Shown here one piece after another: positions 15,995 to 24,641 of a stretch of DNA of 64,000 bases. The stretch comes from G965197405 sp965197405 (lineage in GTDB: Bacteria; Chloroflexota; Dehalococcoidia; Lucifugimonadales; JAGWBF01), in contig OZ240206.1 in the NCBI GenBank assembly GCA_965197405.1, positions 2,914,001 to 2,978,000 of the forward strand, written 5' to 3'. Position 1 is the stretch's first letter; each line of letters opens with the position of its first letter. A program made the position numbers and the translations under genes. The notes beneath the pieces were generated by a model that saw nothing but the letters and a program-made list of their open reading frames with translations, searched no databases and was not told where the DNA came from.

Positions 15995-18900
15995 TCAGTG
16001 GTGGTGATGATGGCGGTCGTGTGTTATGTCGTGCCAGGGTGAGTCCTCATGCGCCGGGTGATGGTCGTCGGCTGCGTGGTGGGACGGTCCGGAAGTGGCG
16101 CTGACCAGCTGGGTGGAGACAAGCTGGGCGTACAACCCGTGACTCGCCAGCAGTTCGTGATGGTTGCCCTGCTCCACCAGCTTTCCATCATCCAGCACCA
16201 CGATGCTATTGGCGTCGCGGACCGTGGAGAGCCGGTGGGCTATGATCAGGGTGGTCCGGCCTTCCACCAGCCGGTCGAGCGCCTCCCGCACCTGCTGCTC
16301 GTTCACGGCATCCAGGTGAGACGTAGCCTCGTCCAGTATCAGCACGGGGGAGTTCTTCAGCAGGGCGCGGGCAATGGCGATACGCTGACGTTGTCCGCCG
16401 GAAAGCTGGATGCCCCGCTCCCCCACCCTGGTGTCGTAGCCCTCGGGGAAGGCCGTGATGAAGTCGTGGGCATTGGCCTGCCGCGCCGCCTCCTGAACGT
16501 CGGTATCACTGGCATCGGGTCTGCCCAGGCGCAGGTTCTCGCGGACGCTGGTGTTGAACAGGTAGGTGTCTTGAGACACCAGCGCAATCTGCCACCGTAG
16601 GTCATCCAGACGGTAGTCCCTCAAGTCGTGGTCGCCGAGGAGGATATGACCGCCATCCGAGTCCCAGAAGCGCATCAGCAAATTGGCGCACGTTGTTTTG
16701 CCTGCACCGGAGCGTCCCACCAGGGCCACGGTATGGCCCGGGTCTACGGTAAACGTCACGTCATGAAGCGCCTGGGGTTCACCTGGCCCGTAGGAGAAGC
16801 TCACTCCCTTGAACCCAATAGAAGGGGCCTCTTTTGCGCCCTGCCTGTCCTCTGCCGCGACCCCCTGGCCGTCCTTCACCGGCACGGGTTCATCATGGAT
16901 GGCGAAGACCCTCCGGGACGCGGCCAGGGTCTCCATAAGCTCCTTCATAGTCCTGGCGATGTCGGAGACGGGCGCAAAAGCAGCTATCGAGAGTATGACG
17001 GCAAGAATAAGCTCAGGCCGTGTTATGTCACCTCGGAGCAAAAGCCAAACGCCCATAGTGATGACGACAAGGCTGCCCAGCGCAGTCATGGCCTCGATAA
17101 ATCCGGACTGGAACGCCCGCTCCTTCAGGAATCGCAGCTGGTGGTGGGCGAACCGCCAGCCATCTCTGACCATATCGGCAGCCTTGGAGGGACCCCTCCC
17201 GAAGGCCAGGATCTCCCGCAACCCCTGAATGCTGTCCACCATATGGGCATGCACATCGCCAATCTGGCCTCGCAGTTCCTGTGCCAGGTCCTCAGACCGC
17301 TTTTGAGCAAAAAACGGGCTCACGGCTACGGCGACGAGGAATGGAGCGAGCACCAGGGCCATGGGCCAGGCTATCACGCCAATGGTGATGAGTACCGCAG
17401 CAGGGACCAGTACGCCCACGAAGGCCGGGATGATGGTATGCGCGAAAAAGAACTCGATAGTTTCAATATCGCCGCCAACGATGCTCACCACGTCTCCTGA
17501 CCGGCGGCGCACCATATAGGCGGGTGCCAGAGGGTCAAGCTTCTCGTACATCTGGATACGCATCTCGGCGAGTAGCCTGTACGCCAGATCGTGGGCCATC
17601 CAGGACTCGGCCCAGGTGAAAAAGGCGGCCAGAGGTACAAAGACGCCCAGCAAGACCAAGAGAAGGGTGAGGTCGCCTCCTGTAATGACTTGCCCCACCA
17701 GCAGGGCGCTGATAACACCCACGCCGATGATTGAGCCGTGGTGCGCCAGCCCCAGGACGAAGGTCAGAGCGAGCTGACTCCACCAGGGACGCACGAGGTC
17801 CAGCAGCCTTCCCCAAACGGTCAGAATGGACAGGGACTTGCTGGCTAGCGAAGCGGTTGAGGCCTCGTCCAGACCATCTACGGAATGTGAGACCGCGTGA
17901 TGTGCCGCCCCCATTTCATGCGCTGCCTCATGTCCATCGGCCTTGCCGGGGAGAGCGGTGGCTATCATCATATCCGGGTCCGTAGCGGTCTGCTGGTTCG
18001 CCATCAACCGCGCATAAACGCCCCCTGCCGCCACCAGCTCTCTGTGAGTGCCGGACTCGACCAGATGACCGCCATCCAGCACCAGGACGCGGCTGGCACC
18101 GACCACGCTGGACAAGCGGTGGGCGATGATGAGAGTGGTCCGGCCGCGCATCAGCCGGTCCAGGGCCTCCTGAATCACCGTCTCGTTCTGTGCGTCCACG
18201 CTGGATAGAGCCTCATCAAGCACCAGGATGGGCGCGTCCTTCAATAGGGCGCGGGCGATGGCGATTCGCTGCTTCTGCCCGCCGGAGAGGCGAATGGCCC
18301 GCTCGCCAACGATGGTGTCGTATCCCCGGGGCAGGTCCGATATGAACTCGTGGGCATTGGCCGCACGAGCGGCGTCCTCCAGCTCCGCCTGGGTCGCATC
18401 GGGCTTGCCGAAGCGCAGGTTCTCCGCGACCGTGCCGTGGAAGAGGTAGGTGTCTTGTGTCACGACGGCGGTCTGCCGGCGCAGCAGGTCGAGAGGGAGG
18501 TCCCGTATGTCATGGCCGCCCAGCAGGATACGTCCCTCCTGTGGATCGAAGAAGCGGAGAAAGAGCCAGACCACAGTGGATTTCCCCGCGCCGCTGGGAC
18601 CGACCAGGCCCAGGGTTTCGCCGGCGTGGAGCGTGAATGAGACGTCGTGCAAAGCCGGACGTTTGCCGCGGTTGTAAGCGAAGCTAACGTGTTCGAAGCG
18701 TATCTCCGGCGCCAGCGCCGTCTCGGGAGTAGCCCCATCCCGGCCGTCCGGGCCGGCACTCTGGCCCCTTGCTTGCTGGGCGGTCTCTTTGACCTCTGCG
18801 GAGGTATCGAGTATCTGGAAAATGCCGTCCGCCGCCGACATGGCCATCAACCCCTGGTGGTACAGCTGGACCAACTCTCGCAGGGGACGGAATATCTCCA

Positions 18901-19753
18901 CGCCCAGCATCAGGACAATCAGCAGGGGACGCAGTTCCAGGTCGCCGCTGCCCACCCGGGCAGCCCCCCAGCCGAGGGCGACGGCAGCGCCGGCCGTGAT
19001 GCCCAGCAAGGTAATTCCACTGGTGGAGCTGTCCGCGGCCACAACTCCCATCGTGGAGCGGTACAACTCCCTGGCGCGCTGTGCCAGCAGCTCGCCGCGC
19101 GTGCGGCTCTGGCCGAGGGCCTTCAGCGTGGCGAGGCCCTGCACGTTGTCGAGGAACTCCGCCCCCAGGGCCCCGTAAGCCTCGCGCCTCGCTATACTCT
19201 TGCGGCGACTCCAGCGATGAAATAGATTGGGGATTATGAGGGTCAGCAGGGCAAAGGCGAGAAAGACGAGGCCGATGCGCAGGTCAACGACGGCCATGAA
19301 GGCAAAAATGAGCACCGGCGCCACCGCCGCGACGATTAGCTGGGGCAAGTATCTCCCGAAGAAGGCCTCCAGACGCTCCACGCCGTCGGAGAGGGATAGC
19401 AGCGCGTCACCCGTGCGGCTCTGGTCGAAGTGGCTTGGACCCAACGCAAGAGAATGCTCGTAGAGGCGCTTCCGGAGCTGTATTTTGACGATGCTGGCGG
19501 TGTGGTGGCTAATCATCTCCTGCACGTATTGCAAGATGCTCCGCAGCACAATCAGGCCGGCCATCGCTACCAGGGGGGCTATAAGGGTGGAGAGGCCCCC
19601 GGCGTCTTCGTGAATGACCTTGACGATTACCACGGCGGCAACCGCCAGGCGGGCCACACCGGCTGCGACTGCCAGCAGTCCAACAAGGGCCGCGAGAAGG
19701 ATTCGGAGACGCACGCCTTGCGTCAGCGCGAGAAGACGGGGATCAAGGTACAT
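15995..19753 (-). CDS. fused double ABC exporter, CydDC-like, with His-rich linker and tail
   Basis: 1252 residues: two complete exporter halves in one chain. Each has about six membrane segments and an ATPase. First ATPase: Walker A GPSGAGKS (~384-391), LSGGQKQR, Walker B ILVLDEALS. Second: GRSGAGKT (~1010), LSGGQRQR, VLILDEATS. All key residues are present, so both sites should be active. The N-terminus (YLDPRLLALTQGVRLRILL) resembles CydD, but no cytochrome bd genes are near, so glutathione/cysteine export is only one possibility. The linker between halves (~603-628) and the last 31 residues are histidine-rich; the tail has 12 His and ends in five. GGGAG precedes the ATG. Single-gene unit. 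Confidence 0.88.
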   Translation of the reverse strand: MYLDPRLLALTQGVRLRILLAALVGLLAVAAGVARLAVAAVVIVKVIHEDAGGLSTLIAPLVAMAGLIVLRSILQYVQEMISHHTASIVKIQLRKRLYEHSLALGPSHFDQSRTGDALLSLSDGVERLEAFFGRYLPQLIVAAVAPVLIFAFMAVVDLRIGLVFLAFALLTLIIPNLFHRWSRRKSIARREAYGALGAEFLDNVQGLATLKALGQSRTRGELLAQRARELYRSTMGVVAADSSTSGITLLGITAGAAVALGWGAARVGSGDLELRPLLIVLMLGVEIFRPLRELVQLYHQGLMAMSAADGIFQILDTSAEVKETAQQARGQSAGPDGRDGATPETALAPEIRFEHVSFAYNRGKRPALHDVSFTLHAGETLGLVGPSGAGKSTVVWLFLRFFDPQEGRILLGGHDIRDLPLDLLRRQTAVVTQDTYLFHGTVAENLRFGKPDATQAELEDAARAANAHEFISDLPRGYDTIVGERAIRLSGGQKQRIAIARALLKDAPILVLDEALSSVDAQNETVIQEALDRLMRGRTTLIIAHRLSSVVGASRVLVLDGGHLVESGTHRELVAAGGVYARLMANQQTATDPDMMIATALPGKADGHEAAHEMGAAHHAVSHSVDGLDEASTASLASKSLSILTVWGRLLDLVRPWWSQLALTFVLGLAHHGSIIGVGVISALLVGQVITGGDLTLLLVLLGVFVPLAAFFTWAESWMAHDLAYRLLAEMRIQMYEKLDPLAPAYMVRRRSGDVVSIVGGDIETIEFFFAHTIIPAFVGVLVPAAVLITIGVIAWPMALVLAPFLVAVAVSPFFAQKRSEDLAQELRGQIGDVHAHMVDSIQGLREILAFGRGPSKAADMVRDGWRFAHHQLRFLKERAFQSGFIEAMTALGSLVVITMGVWLLLRGDITRPELILAVILSIAAFAPVSDIARTMKELMETLAASRRVFAIHDEPVPVKDGQGVAAEDRQGAKEAPSIGFKGVSFSYGPGEPQALHDVTFTVDPGHTVALVGRSGAGKTTCANLLMRFWDSDGGHILLGDHDLRDYRLDDLRWQIALVSQDTYLFNTSVRENLRLGRPDASDTDVQEAARQANAHDFITAFPEGYDTRVGERGIQLSGGQRQRIAIARALLKNSPVLILDEATSHLDAVNEQQVREALDRLVEGRTTLIIAHRLSTVRDANSIVVLDDGKLVEQGNHHELLASHGLYAQLVSTQLVSATSGPSHHAADDHHPAHEDSPWHDITHDRHHHHH

Positions 19754-19857
19754 TTGCGTCTCCCCCAGAGGAAAGGATTGCAGGGGCGGGCGTCGAACTC
19801 TTCCGATTTTTCATAGCTTCAGAGGTACCCTGGACAAGTTTAGGAGGCGTCAGGTGG

Positions 19858-20343
19858 CTAGCCGCCGTAATTCAGGTTGTGGTCTCGCATGAGGATGGTC
19901 TGGCCCTCACCCCTGACGCCGGCTTCGAGCACCTCGCCTACGAAGAGGGTATGGTCGCCCTCGGCCACCTCTCCTACCACGCGACACTCCCACCATGCCG
20001 GGGAGTTCAGCAGCAGAGGGCAGCCCGTCTCTCCTCCAGGCTCAAAGCTTTCGCTCCCGATGGAGTCGCCTTCACGGTGGTGAGTCTTGAAGAAATTGAA
20101 GGCCAGGTTTATCTGGTCCTGGTTAATCACGTTGACCGCAAAAACGCCTGTATCCCTGATGTGCTGGTGGCTCGTGGAGTCTGCCTTGACCCCCACGGCC
20201 ACGAGGGGCGGTGCAAAGGAAGTCTGGGTAATCCAATTGATGGTGGCGGCTCCCACCTCCTGGCCCTCCTTGCTCTTGGAGGTCAAGATGAACATCCCGT
20301 AGGGGATCATGCGCAGCGCAGTCTTCTTGGCAGCCTCATCCAT
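19858..20343 (-). CDS. flavin reductase-like domain protein
   Basis: 161 residues with the FMN-binding split-barrel of the flavin reductase family (YGMFILTSKSKEG, ATINWITQTSFAPPLVAVGVK, GVFAVNVINQDQ, CRVVGEVAEGDHTLFVGEV). Such proteins reduce or bind FMN, either to feed a monooxygenase or as NAD(P)H:flavin oxidoreductases. GAGGTG sits seven bases before the ATG. A TATAAT-like sequence lies only about 13 bases upstream of the start, so the leader may be very short (low certainty). The LLM monooxygenase about 4 kb downstream is a possible client. Confidence 0.85.
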   Translation of the reverse strand: MDEAAKKTALRMIPYGMFILTSKSKEGQEVGAATINWITQTSFAPPLVAVGVKADSTSHQHIRDTGVFAVNVINQDQINLAFNFFKTHHREGDSIGSESFEPGGETGCPLLLNSPAWWECRVVGEVAEGDHTLFVGEVLEAGVRGEGQTILMRDHNLNYGG

Positions 20344-20464
20344 GTGGACACCTCATTATATATAGTATATATCTTGGTGCGAGATTGATTATGTGCCCTC
20401 GACCTTGACCAGAACAATTGTAGTGGCCCCTCGGAACCGCGTCAAGAACCGTAGCAGGTCAGGC

Positions 20465-20884
20465 AGCGTTTCCATTCAGTCGGTTGAGTTTCCTGTGCGT
20501 TGTTCCCGCCTGGCGACTGCGTGCTACAGGCAGTCCACCCGCACCCCCGTTTATGTCATTCCGAGCGCAGCGAGGAATCTAAAAATCCATGCTCTCGAAT
20601 AAGCCCGCGTCTGAGATTCCTCACCCCGCTTCGCTCCGTTCGGAATTGCCTATGGCCTTGTGAGGCCACATAAGGGGATGAAAATAGCGGCCAGCCTTCC
20701 CAGCGTCACTCCCCTGCTTTCGCAGGGGCAGGCTCTGCGGAAGCAGGAGTCCAAGAGGCGTCGGGGATGTGGACACCCGCTTTCACGGGTGTGACGAAGG
20801 GCATTTTCATAGTAATAACGCGCGGCGGGGGCCTGCCTACCGCAGGCAGATATGCATTCACCTAACGTCGAGAATTGAATAGCC
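20465..20884. repeat. MITE-like palindromic repeat, copy E, split by another repeat
   Basis: This explains most of the 711-base gap between the flavin reductase and amidohydrolase genes. The left part matches copy A (GGTTGAGTTTCCT, GTCATTCCGAGCGCAGC, CATGCTCTCGAATAAGCCCG, CGCTTCGCTCCGTTCGGAAT). The right part, from 20818, resumes copy A's downstream flank (GCGGCGGG..., CAGATATGCATTCACCTAA, GTCGAGAATTGAAT). The sequence between them (20650-20818) is absent from copy A. Confidence 0.7.
20650..20818. repeat. nested repeat inserted in copy E
   Basis: About 170 bp interrupting copy E. It contains CCCCTGC-TTTC-GCAGGGG and GACACCCGC-TTTC-ACGGGTGTGACG, two hairpins like those near 15889 and 50268, and is bordered by GATGAAAATAG and GCATTTTCATAG, a short inverted repeat that may be its ends. 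Confidence 0.5.
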
Positions 20885-20978
20885 ATAGCAGGTCGAGACG
20901 TGAGTGGCCGGCCCAGGCCCGGATAACTATAAGGTGGCTTTGAAAAAAGCCTGGCGTCCCTGTAGCGTTATGAAAAGT

Positions 20979-21010
20979 GAAGGCCCCCGGACTTATCTCC
21001 GGGGGCCTTC
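20979..21010 (-). terminator. hairpin terminator after the amidohydrolase gene
   Basis: A perfect 12-bp stem, GAAGGCCCCCGG / CCGGGGGCCTTC, with an 8-base loop, 45 bp past the minus-strand stop at 21055. On the minus strand it is followed by TCACTTTTC, a modest T-run, so a rho-independent terminator in that direction is likely. The plus side has no T-tract. Confidence 0.65.
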
Positions 21011-21054
21011 CTTAAGTCAATGGTAGCATGGCAAAAGGGGGAAGCGTATAGCGG

Positions 21055-22785
21055 CTATCCGGTGCCATGCCGCAGGAGCTTGCCGGACAGGGCGCCCGTG
21101 GGGTTCCCGTCCTCGAAAGTCACCTGGCCGTTCACCAGTATCCAGCGATACCCCTCGGCCTTCTGGATGCGCCTCCAATCGCCGCCGGGCAGGTCATGGG
21201 CGATCTCAGTGGGCAGCAGCTTCAGCCCTTCCAGATCGTAGACCACGACGTCGGCGGGCGCGCCCTCGCGGAGAAAGCCCCGGTCTTTGAACCCGCCCAG
21301 GAAAGCCGGGAGATAGCTCAGCTTGTAGTGGGCCTCCTCCAGGCTCATCAGCCCTTCGTCTCGCACCAGCCAGGTCAGCATTTTCGTCGAGTAGGTCCCG
21401 CCGGGGATGAACTTCACGTGCGCTCCGCCATCGGACGCGCCGGCGATTACGTAGGGCGACTGCATCGTCTCCGCCGGGTACTGAGCGTTGTCCTGCCCTA
21501 CGGGGGCCTGGAACTCGGTCTGTAGGTTGTCCTCTATTACTATGTCCAGCAGAGCGTCAATTACGTGCTTGCCTTCCTTTTGGGCAATCTGCTCAATGGT
21601 CTGCCCCACATAGCGCTCCAGGTCCGGACTCCCCACTCCCTCGATAATCAGCGCGGCAGGGCCACCGGCGATGACCTGCTCGGGCCTGATGCCTGCGTCC
21701 CACTCCGTCTTCAGGGACTCTCGAATCTCCGGGGCCTCCATCTTGGCTTTGCGCTCCTCAAGGGACCCCATAGTCACCTGTCTCCAGGCCGGACTATCGT
21801 CGAAGAGGTTCCAGTCCTCAAAGGTCATCTCCAGCCCCTGGCTGAACAACGCGCCCTGGCCGTATACCCTCACCCGCTTGTTGGCGCACTCCTCCAGCCA
21901 GCGAAGCCTCTGGCGGTGTATCTCGGGGTCAACGTCGTTCGGTATCACCGCCTGGAAGAGGACGGGGCGGTTGGCGACCTCGGCAACCTTTTCGAACATG
22001 CCCATGCTGGACTCTTTCAGGAACATACCGCCTTCATCCGCACCGCGATAAGCCAGCTCTATCGAGCCTTCGTCCCGCTCCGCCAGCACACGAGCGAAGG
22101 CCAACATCTCCGCCTCAGTCATCAGGTCGGTAATCATGGGCGTGCCGTCGTAGTCCCGCTGGACGGACTGGGGACCATTGACCTGGGCAGACCAGCCGCA
22201 GCCCCCGGCATCCATGCCTTCATTTATCAGCCGGCACATCTCCTGTAGCTCGGCCTCTGTGGGACGCCTTGACTTGGCCTCCTCGTACCCCATCACCCAG
22301 GCATACATGGGCGTCAAGGGCACGTAGCTAATGACGTTAATCCCCTTGGGGATGCGGTCTATGCTATCCAGGAACTCCGGGAAGGTCACCCAGTCCCACA
22401 GCATCCCAACCTTCATCGGCTCATAGGGAATCGCCTCGTTGCGGGTTAGGCCCAGCATGGCCCGGTCCCGGTCTTTTTCGTTCGCCGCGCAGGGGGCAAA
22501 TCCAAACCCGCAGTTGCCGATGACCACGGAGGTCACGCCATGCCATGACGATACGGTGCAGTAGGGGTCCCACTGTATCTGGGCGTCGTAGTGGGTGTGA
22601 AGGTCCACAAAGCCCGGGGCAACGACGAGGCCCGAGGCGTCCAGTACCTTGTCGGCAGAGGCGCCGCGCAGGCCGCCAATCTTGGCGATTTTTCCATCCT
22701 TGATAGCCAGGTCGCTCACATAGCGCGGTGTCCGCGTCCCATCAACGATGGTCCCACTCTTGAGAATGATGTCATACTCCGCCAT
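21055..22785 (-). CDS. N-acyl-D-amino-acid deacylase-type amidohydrolase
   Basis: About 576 residues of the D-aminoacylase branch of the amidohydrolase superfamily. N-terminal small beta domain (YDIILKSGTIVDGT, KIAKIGGL), then the metal motif FVDLHTHYDAQ with two His and an Asp, GVTSVVIGNCGFGFAP, and a late ASDGGAHV aspartate typical of catalysis. The C-terminal DVVVYDLEGLKLLP closes the small domain. I start at ATG 22785 because GGAAGGGGG precedes it; an ATG at 22815 would add ten residues. It probably hydrolyses N-acyl or carbamoyl D-amino acids or related amides; the substrate is unknown. A terminator hairpin follows, so this is a single-gene unit. Confidence 0.88.
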   Translation of the reverse strand: MAEYDIILKSGTIVDGTRTPRYVSDLAIKDGKIAKIGGLRGASADKVLDASGLVVAPGFVDLHTHYDAQIQWDPYCTVSSWHGVTSVVIGNCGFGFAPCAANEKDRDRAMLGLTRNEAIPYEPMKVGMLWDWVTFPEFLDSIDRIPKGINVISYVPLTPMYAWVMGYEEAKSRRPTEAELQEMCRLINEGMDAGGCGWSAQVNGPQSVQRDYDGTPMITDLMTEAEMLAFARVLAERDEGSIELAYRGADEGGMFLKESSMGMFEKVAEVANRPVLFQAVIPNDVDPEIHRQRLRWLEECANKRVRVYGQGALFSQGLEMTFEDWNLFDDSPAWRQVTMGSLEERKAKMEAPEIRESLKTEWDAGIRPEQVIAGGPAALIIEGVGSPDLERYVGQTIEQIAQKEGKHVIDALLDIVIEDNLQTEFQAPVGQDNAQYPAETMQSPYVIAGASDGGAHVKFIPGGTYSTKMLTWLVRDEGLMSLEEAHYKLSYLPAFLGGFKDRGFLREGAPADVVVYDLEGLKLLPTEIAHDLPGGDWRRIQKAEGYRWILVNGQVTFEDGNPTGALSGKLLRHGTG

Positions 22786-23086
22786 CTCTAAGCCCCCTTC
22801 CTTTATTTCCGACATCCTCGAATCCGGCAGACCCAGGACTGGATCACTGTGGGAGCGTACCAGATTTTAATATCCTTGTCAATGCCTTATGAATTGGAGA
22901 ATATCGTCACAAATACTCTCTGTTCCTCTTTGTGATGTCCTGATTTCGTAATTAAGTGCGGTGAATCTGAGACCTGAGATAGAGGCCCATCCGAGTTTGA
23001 TTCCACGCAGAGCTAAGAGTATGATGTGATTCATAGGGAAGGCCTCGACTATTAGATGCAAAAGCAAGGTCAGAAGGGAGGCTGTC
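22786..23086. other. intergenic region, AT-richer, no gene supported
   Basis: A 301-base gap between divergent genes, visibly lower in GC than its surroundings. A minus-strand frame through it (stop at 22879) reads without interruption into the SMP-30 gene but has no ribosome site or recognised family. AGAAGGGAGG at its right edge is the ribosome site of the next gene. No confident promoter was found. Confidence 0.4.
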
Positions 23087-23998
23087 ATGCCTATCGAGCA
23101 GGTGTCTTCAGAGTTGGACCGCATCGTGTCATCGGACCAGGACGTGGAGGAGCTTAGCATCGGCTACGGCGGTGTAATGGGGCCCGCGGAAGGGCCTTTG
23201 TGGTGGAAGGAGGGGGGATACCTCCTCTTTAGCGACATCCACAACGACCGGAGGATGAAGTGGATGTCCGGCGAGGGCGCGACCCTCTTCCATAGGCCCA
23301 CCAACCGGGCCAATGGACTCACCCGGGACCGCCAGGGCAGACTGATAGCCTGCGAGCACGATTCTCGCCGCGTCACGCGCACGGAGCCCGATGGGAGTAT
23401 CACCGTTGTGGCAAACAACTATCGCTCTCAGAGGCTGAACCGCCCCAATGACGTGGTGGTGAAATCCGATGGGAGCATATACTTCACCGATCCCATCACC
23501 CTGAACGTGGAGTCCGAGTTGGACCTCGCCGGGGTGTACAGGGTCTCCCCGGACCTGGGCACCATCAACCTGCTGGTCCGGGATTTCGTCCTGCCCAACG
23601 GGCTGGCGTTTTCGCCGGACGAGACCATTCTCTACGTGAACGACAGCCGGAGGGGGCACATAAGGGCCTTCAGCGTGGAGGCCACCGGCTCGCTGTCCTT
23701 GGGCACGGACCGCGTCTTCTGCCAGGTGAAGGGAGAGCGACCCGGCGCCCCCGACGGGATGAAGGCGGACGTGGAGGGGAACGTGTACTGCACGGGGCCT
23801 GGGGGCATATGGGTCATGGACGCTTCCGGGAAGCACCTGGGGACTATTCTGAGCGCGGCGACTGCCAGGCAAGGCGGCCCTGACTGGCCTACCAACATAG
23901 CCTGGGGTGGCGAAGACTGGAGGACCCTCTACTATACCACCCGATACACCCTGGGCAGCATCCGGCTGAAGATTCCGGGCGTACCCGTGCCTGGTTAA
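23087..23998 (+). CDS. SMP-30/gluconolactonase family protein
   Basis: 303 residues. A six-bladed propeller of the SMP-30/gluconolactonase/LRE family is indicated by the metal-ligand glutamate E35 (GPAEGPLWW), the NRPNDVVVKSDGSIYFTDP segment with its ligand Asn, NGLAFSPDETILYVNDS, and PDGMKADVEGNVYC with the ligand/catalytic Asp. All three ligand positions are kept, so lactonase activity with a divalent metal is plausible. The ATG follows GGGAGG by five bases. A MaoC-fold gene lies 75 bp downstream on the same strand. Confidence 0.88.
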   Translation: MPIEQVSSELDRIVSSDQDVEELSIGYGGVMGPAEGPLWWKEGGYLLFSDIHNDRRMKWMSGEGATLFHRPTNRANGLTRDRQGRLIACEHDSRRVTRTEPDGSITVVANNYRSQRLNRPNDVVVKSDGSIYFTDPITLNVESELDLAGVYRVSPDLGTINLLVRDFVLPNGLAFSPDETILYVNDSRRGHIRAFSVEATGSLSLGTDRVFCQVKGERPGAPDGMKADVEGNVYCTGPGGIWVMDASGKHLGTILSAATARQGGPDWPTNIAWGGEDWRTLYYTTRYTLGSIRLKIPGVPVPG

Positions 23999-24073
23999 CC
24001 CGATGCTCAGAAGGGCTACCCACATATTAGAAGCAATATAGAAACACCACAGCGGAGCTGGAAGGAGAGAAGC

Positions 24074-24547
24074 GTGAGCAACGTTACTGACAGCCGCCAG
24101 CATTACGGCGGCCTCTATGAGGACTTCCAGGTGGGCCAAATCACGAAACACTGGCCGGGCAAGACGATTACCGAGTCGGACAACAATCTCTTCTGTTTGC
24201 TGACACGCAACGACAGCCCTCTGCACTCCGATGAGCATTACATGGAGGACCACCAGCTTGGCAGGATTCTGGTGGTGGGCACCCTGGTGTTCAGCCTGGT
24301 GGTGGGCATGACTGTGCGGGATACCAGCGGCCAGGCCATCGCCAATCTGGAATATGAGAGGGTAACGCACGATGGCCCCGTATTCCTGGGGGACACGGTC
24401 CACGCCGAGACGGAAATCCTCGACAAGAGGGAGGCCAGCCGGGGCAACCGCGGCATTATCTACCTGGAGACCCGGGCTTTCAACCAGCGCAACGAGCAGG
24501 TGCTCACGCTGCGCCGGCGATTTCTGGTGCCCAAACGGGCAGACTAG
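24074..24547 (+). CDS. MaoC-like hot-dog hydratase
   Basis: 157 residues with the MaoC hydratase 2 motif: NDSPLHSDEHYM, where D47 and H51 match the catalytic Asp/His pair of R-specific enoyl-CoA hydratases. GRILVVGTLVFSLVVGM and VFLGDTVHAETEILDKR follow the fold. The start is GTG at 24074 with AAGGAGAG upstream. The family hydrates enoyl-CoA or mesaconyl-CoA-type substrates. It lies between an SMP-30 gene and a copper amine oxidase gene in a plus-strand run. Confidence 0.87.
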   Translation: MSNVTDSRQHYGGLYEDFQVGQITKHWPGKTITESDNNLFCLLTRNDSPLHSDEHYMEDHQLGRILVVGTLVFSLVVGMTVRDTSGQAIANLEYERVTHDGPVFLGDTVHAETEILDKREASRGNRGIIYLETRAFNQRNEQVLTLRRRFLVPKRAD

Positions 24548-24641
24548 GGGCCATGCTCCTGTGTGCCCAGCGCGGCACACATTGATGCCGGCTTCCATAC
24601 CCCCGGTCGTTGAAAGAATCTCGTGTAAATAGGAGATAGTT

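Noticed and set aside
15995..16030. Penta-His end as a cloning tag
   Set aside because: It is part of a longer His/Asp-rich tail in a chromosomal context, with a matching His-rich linker within the same protein.
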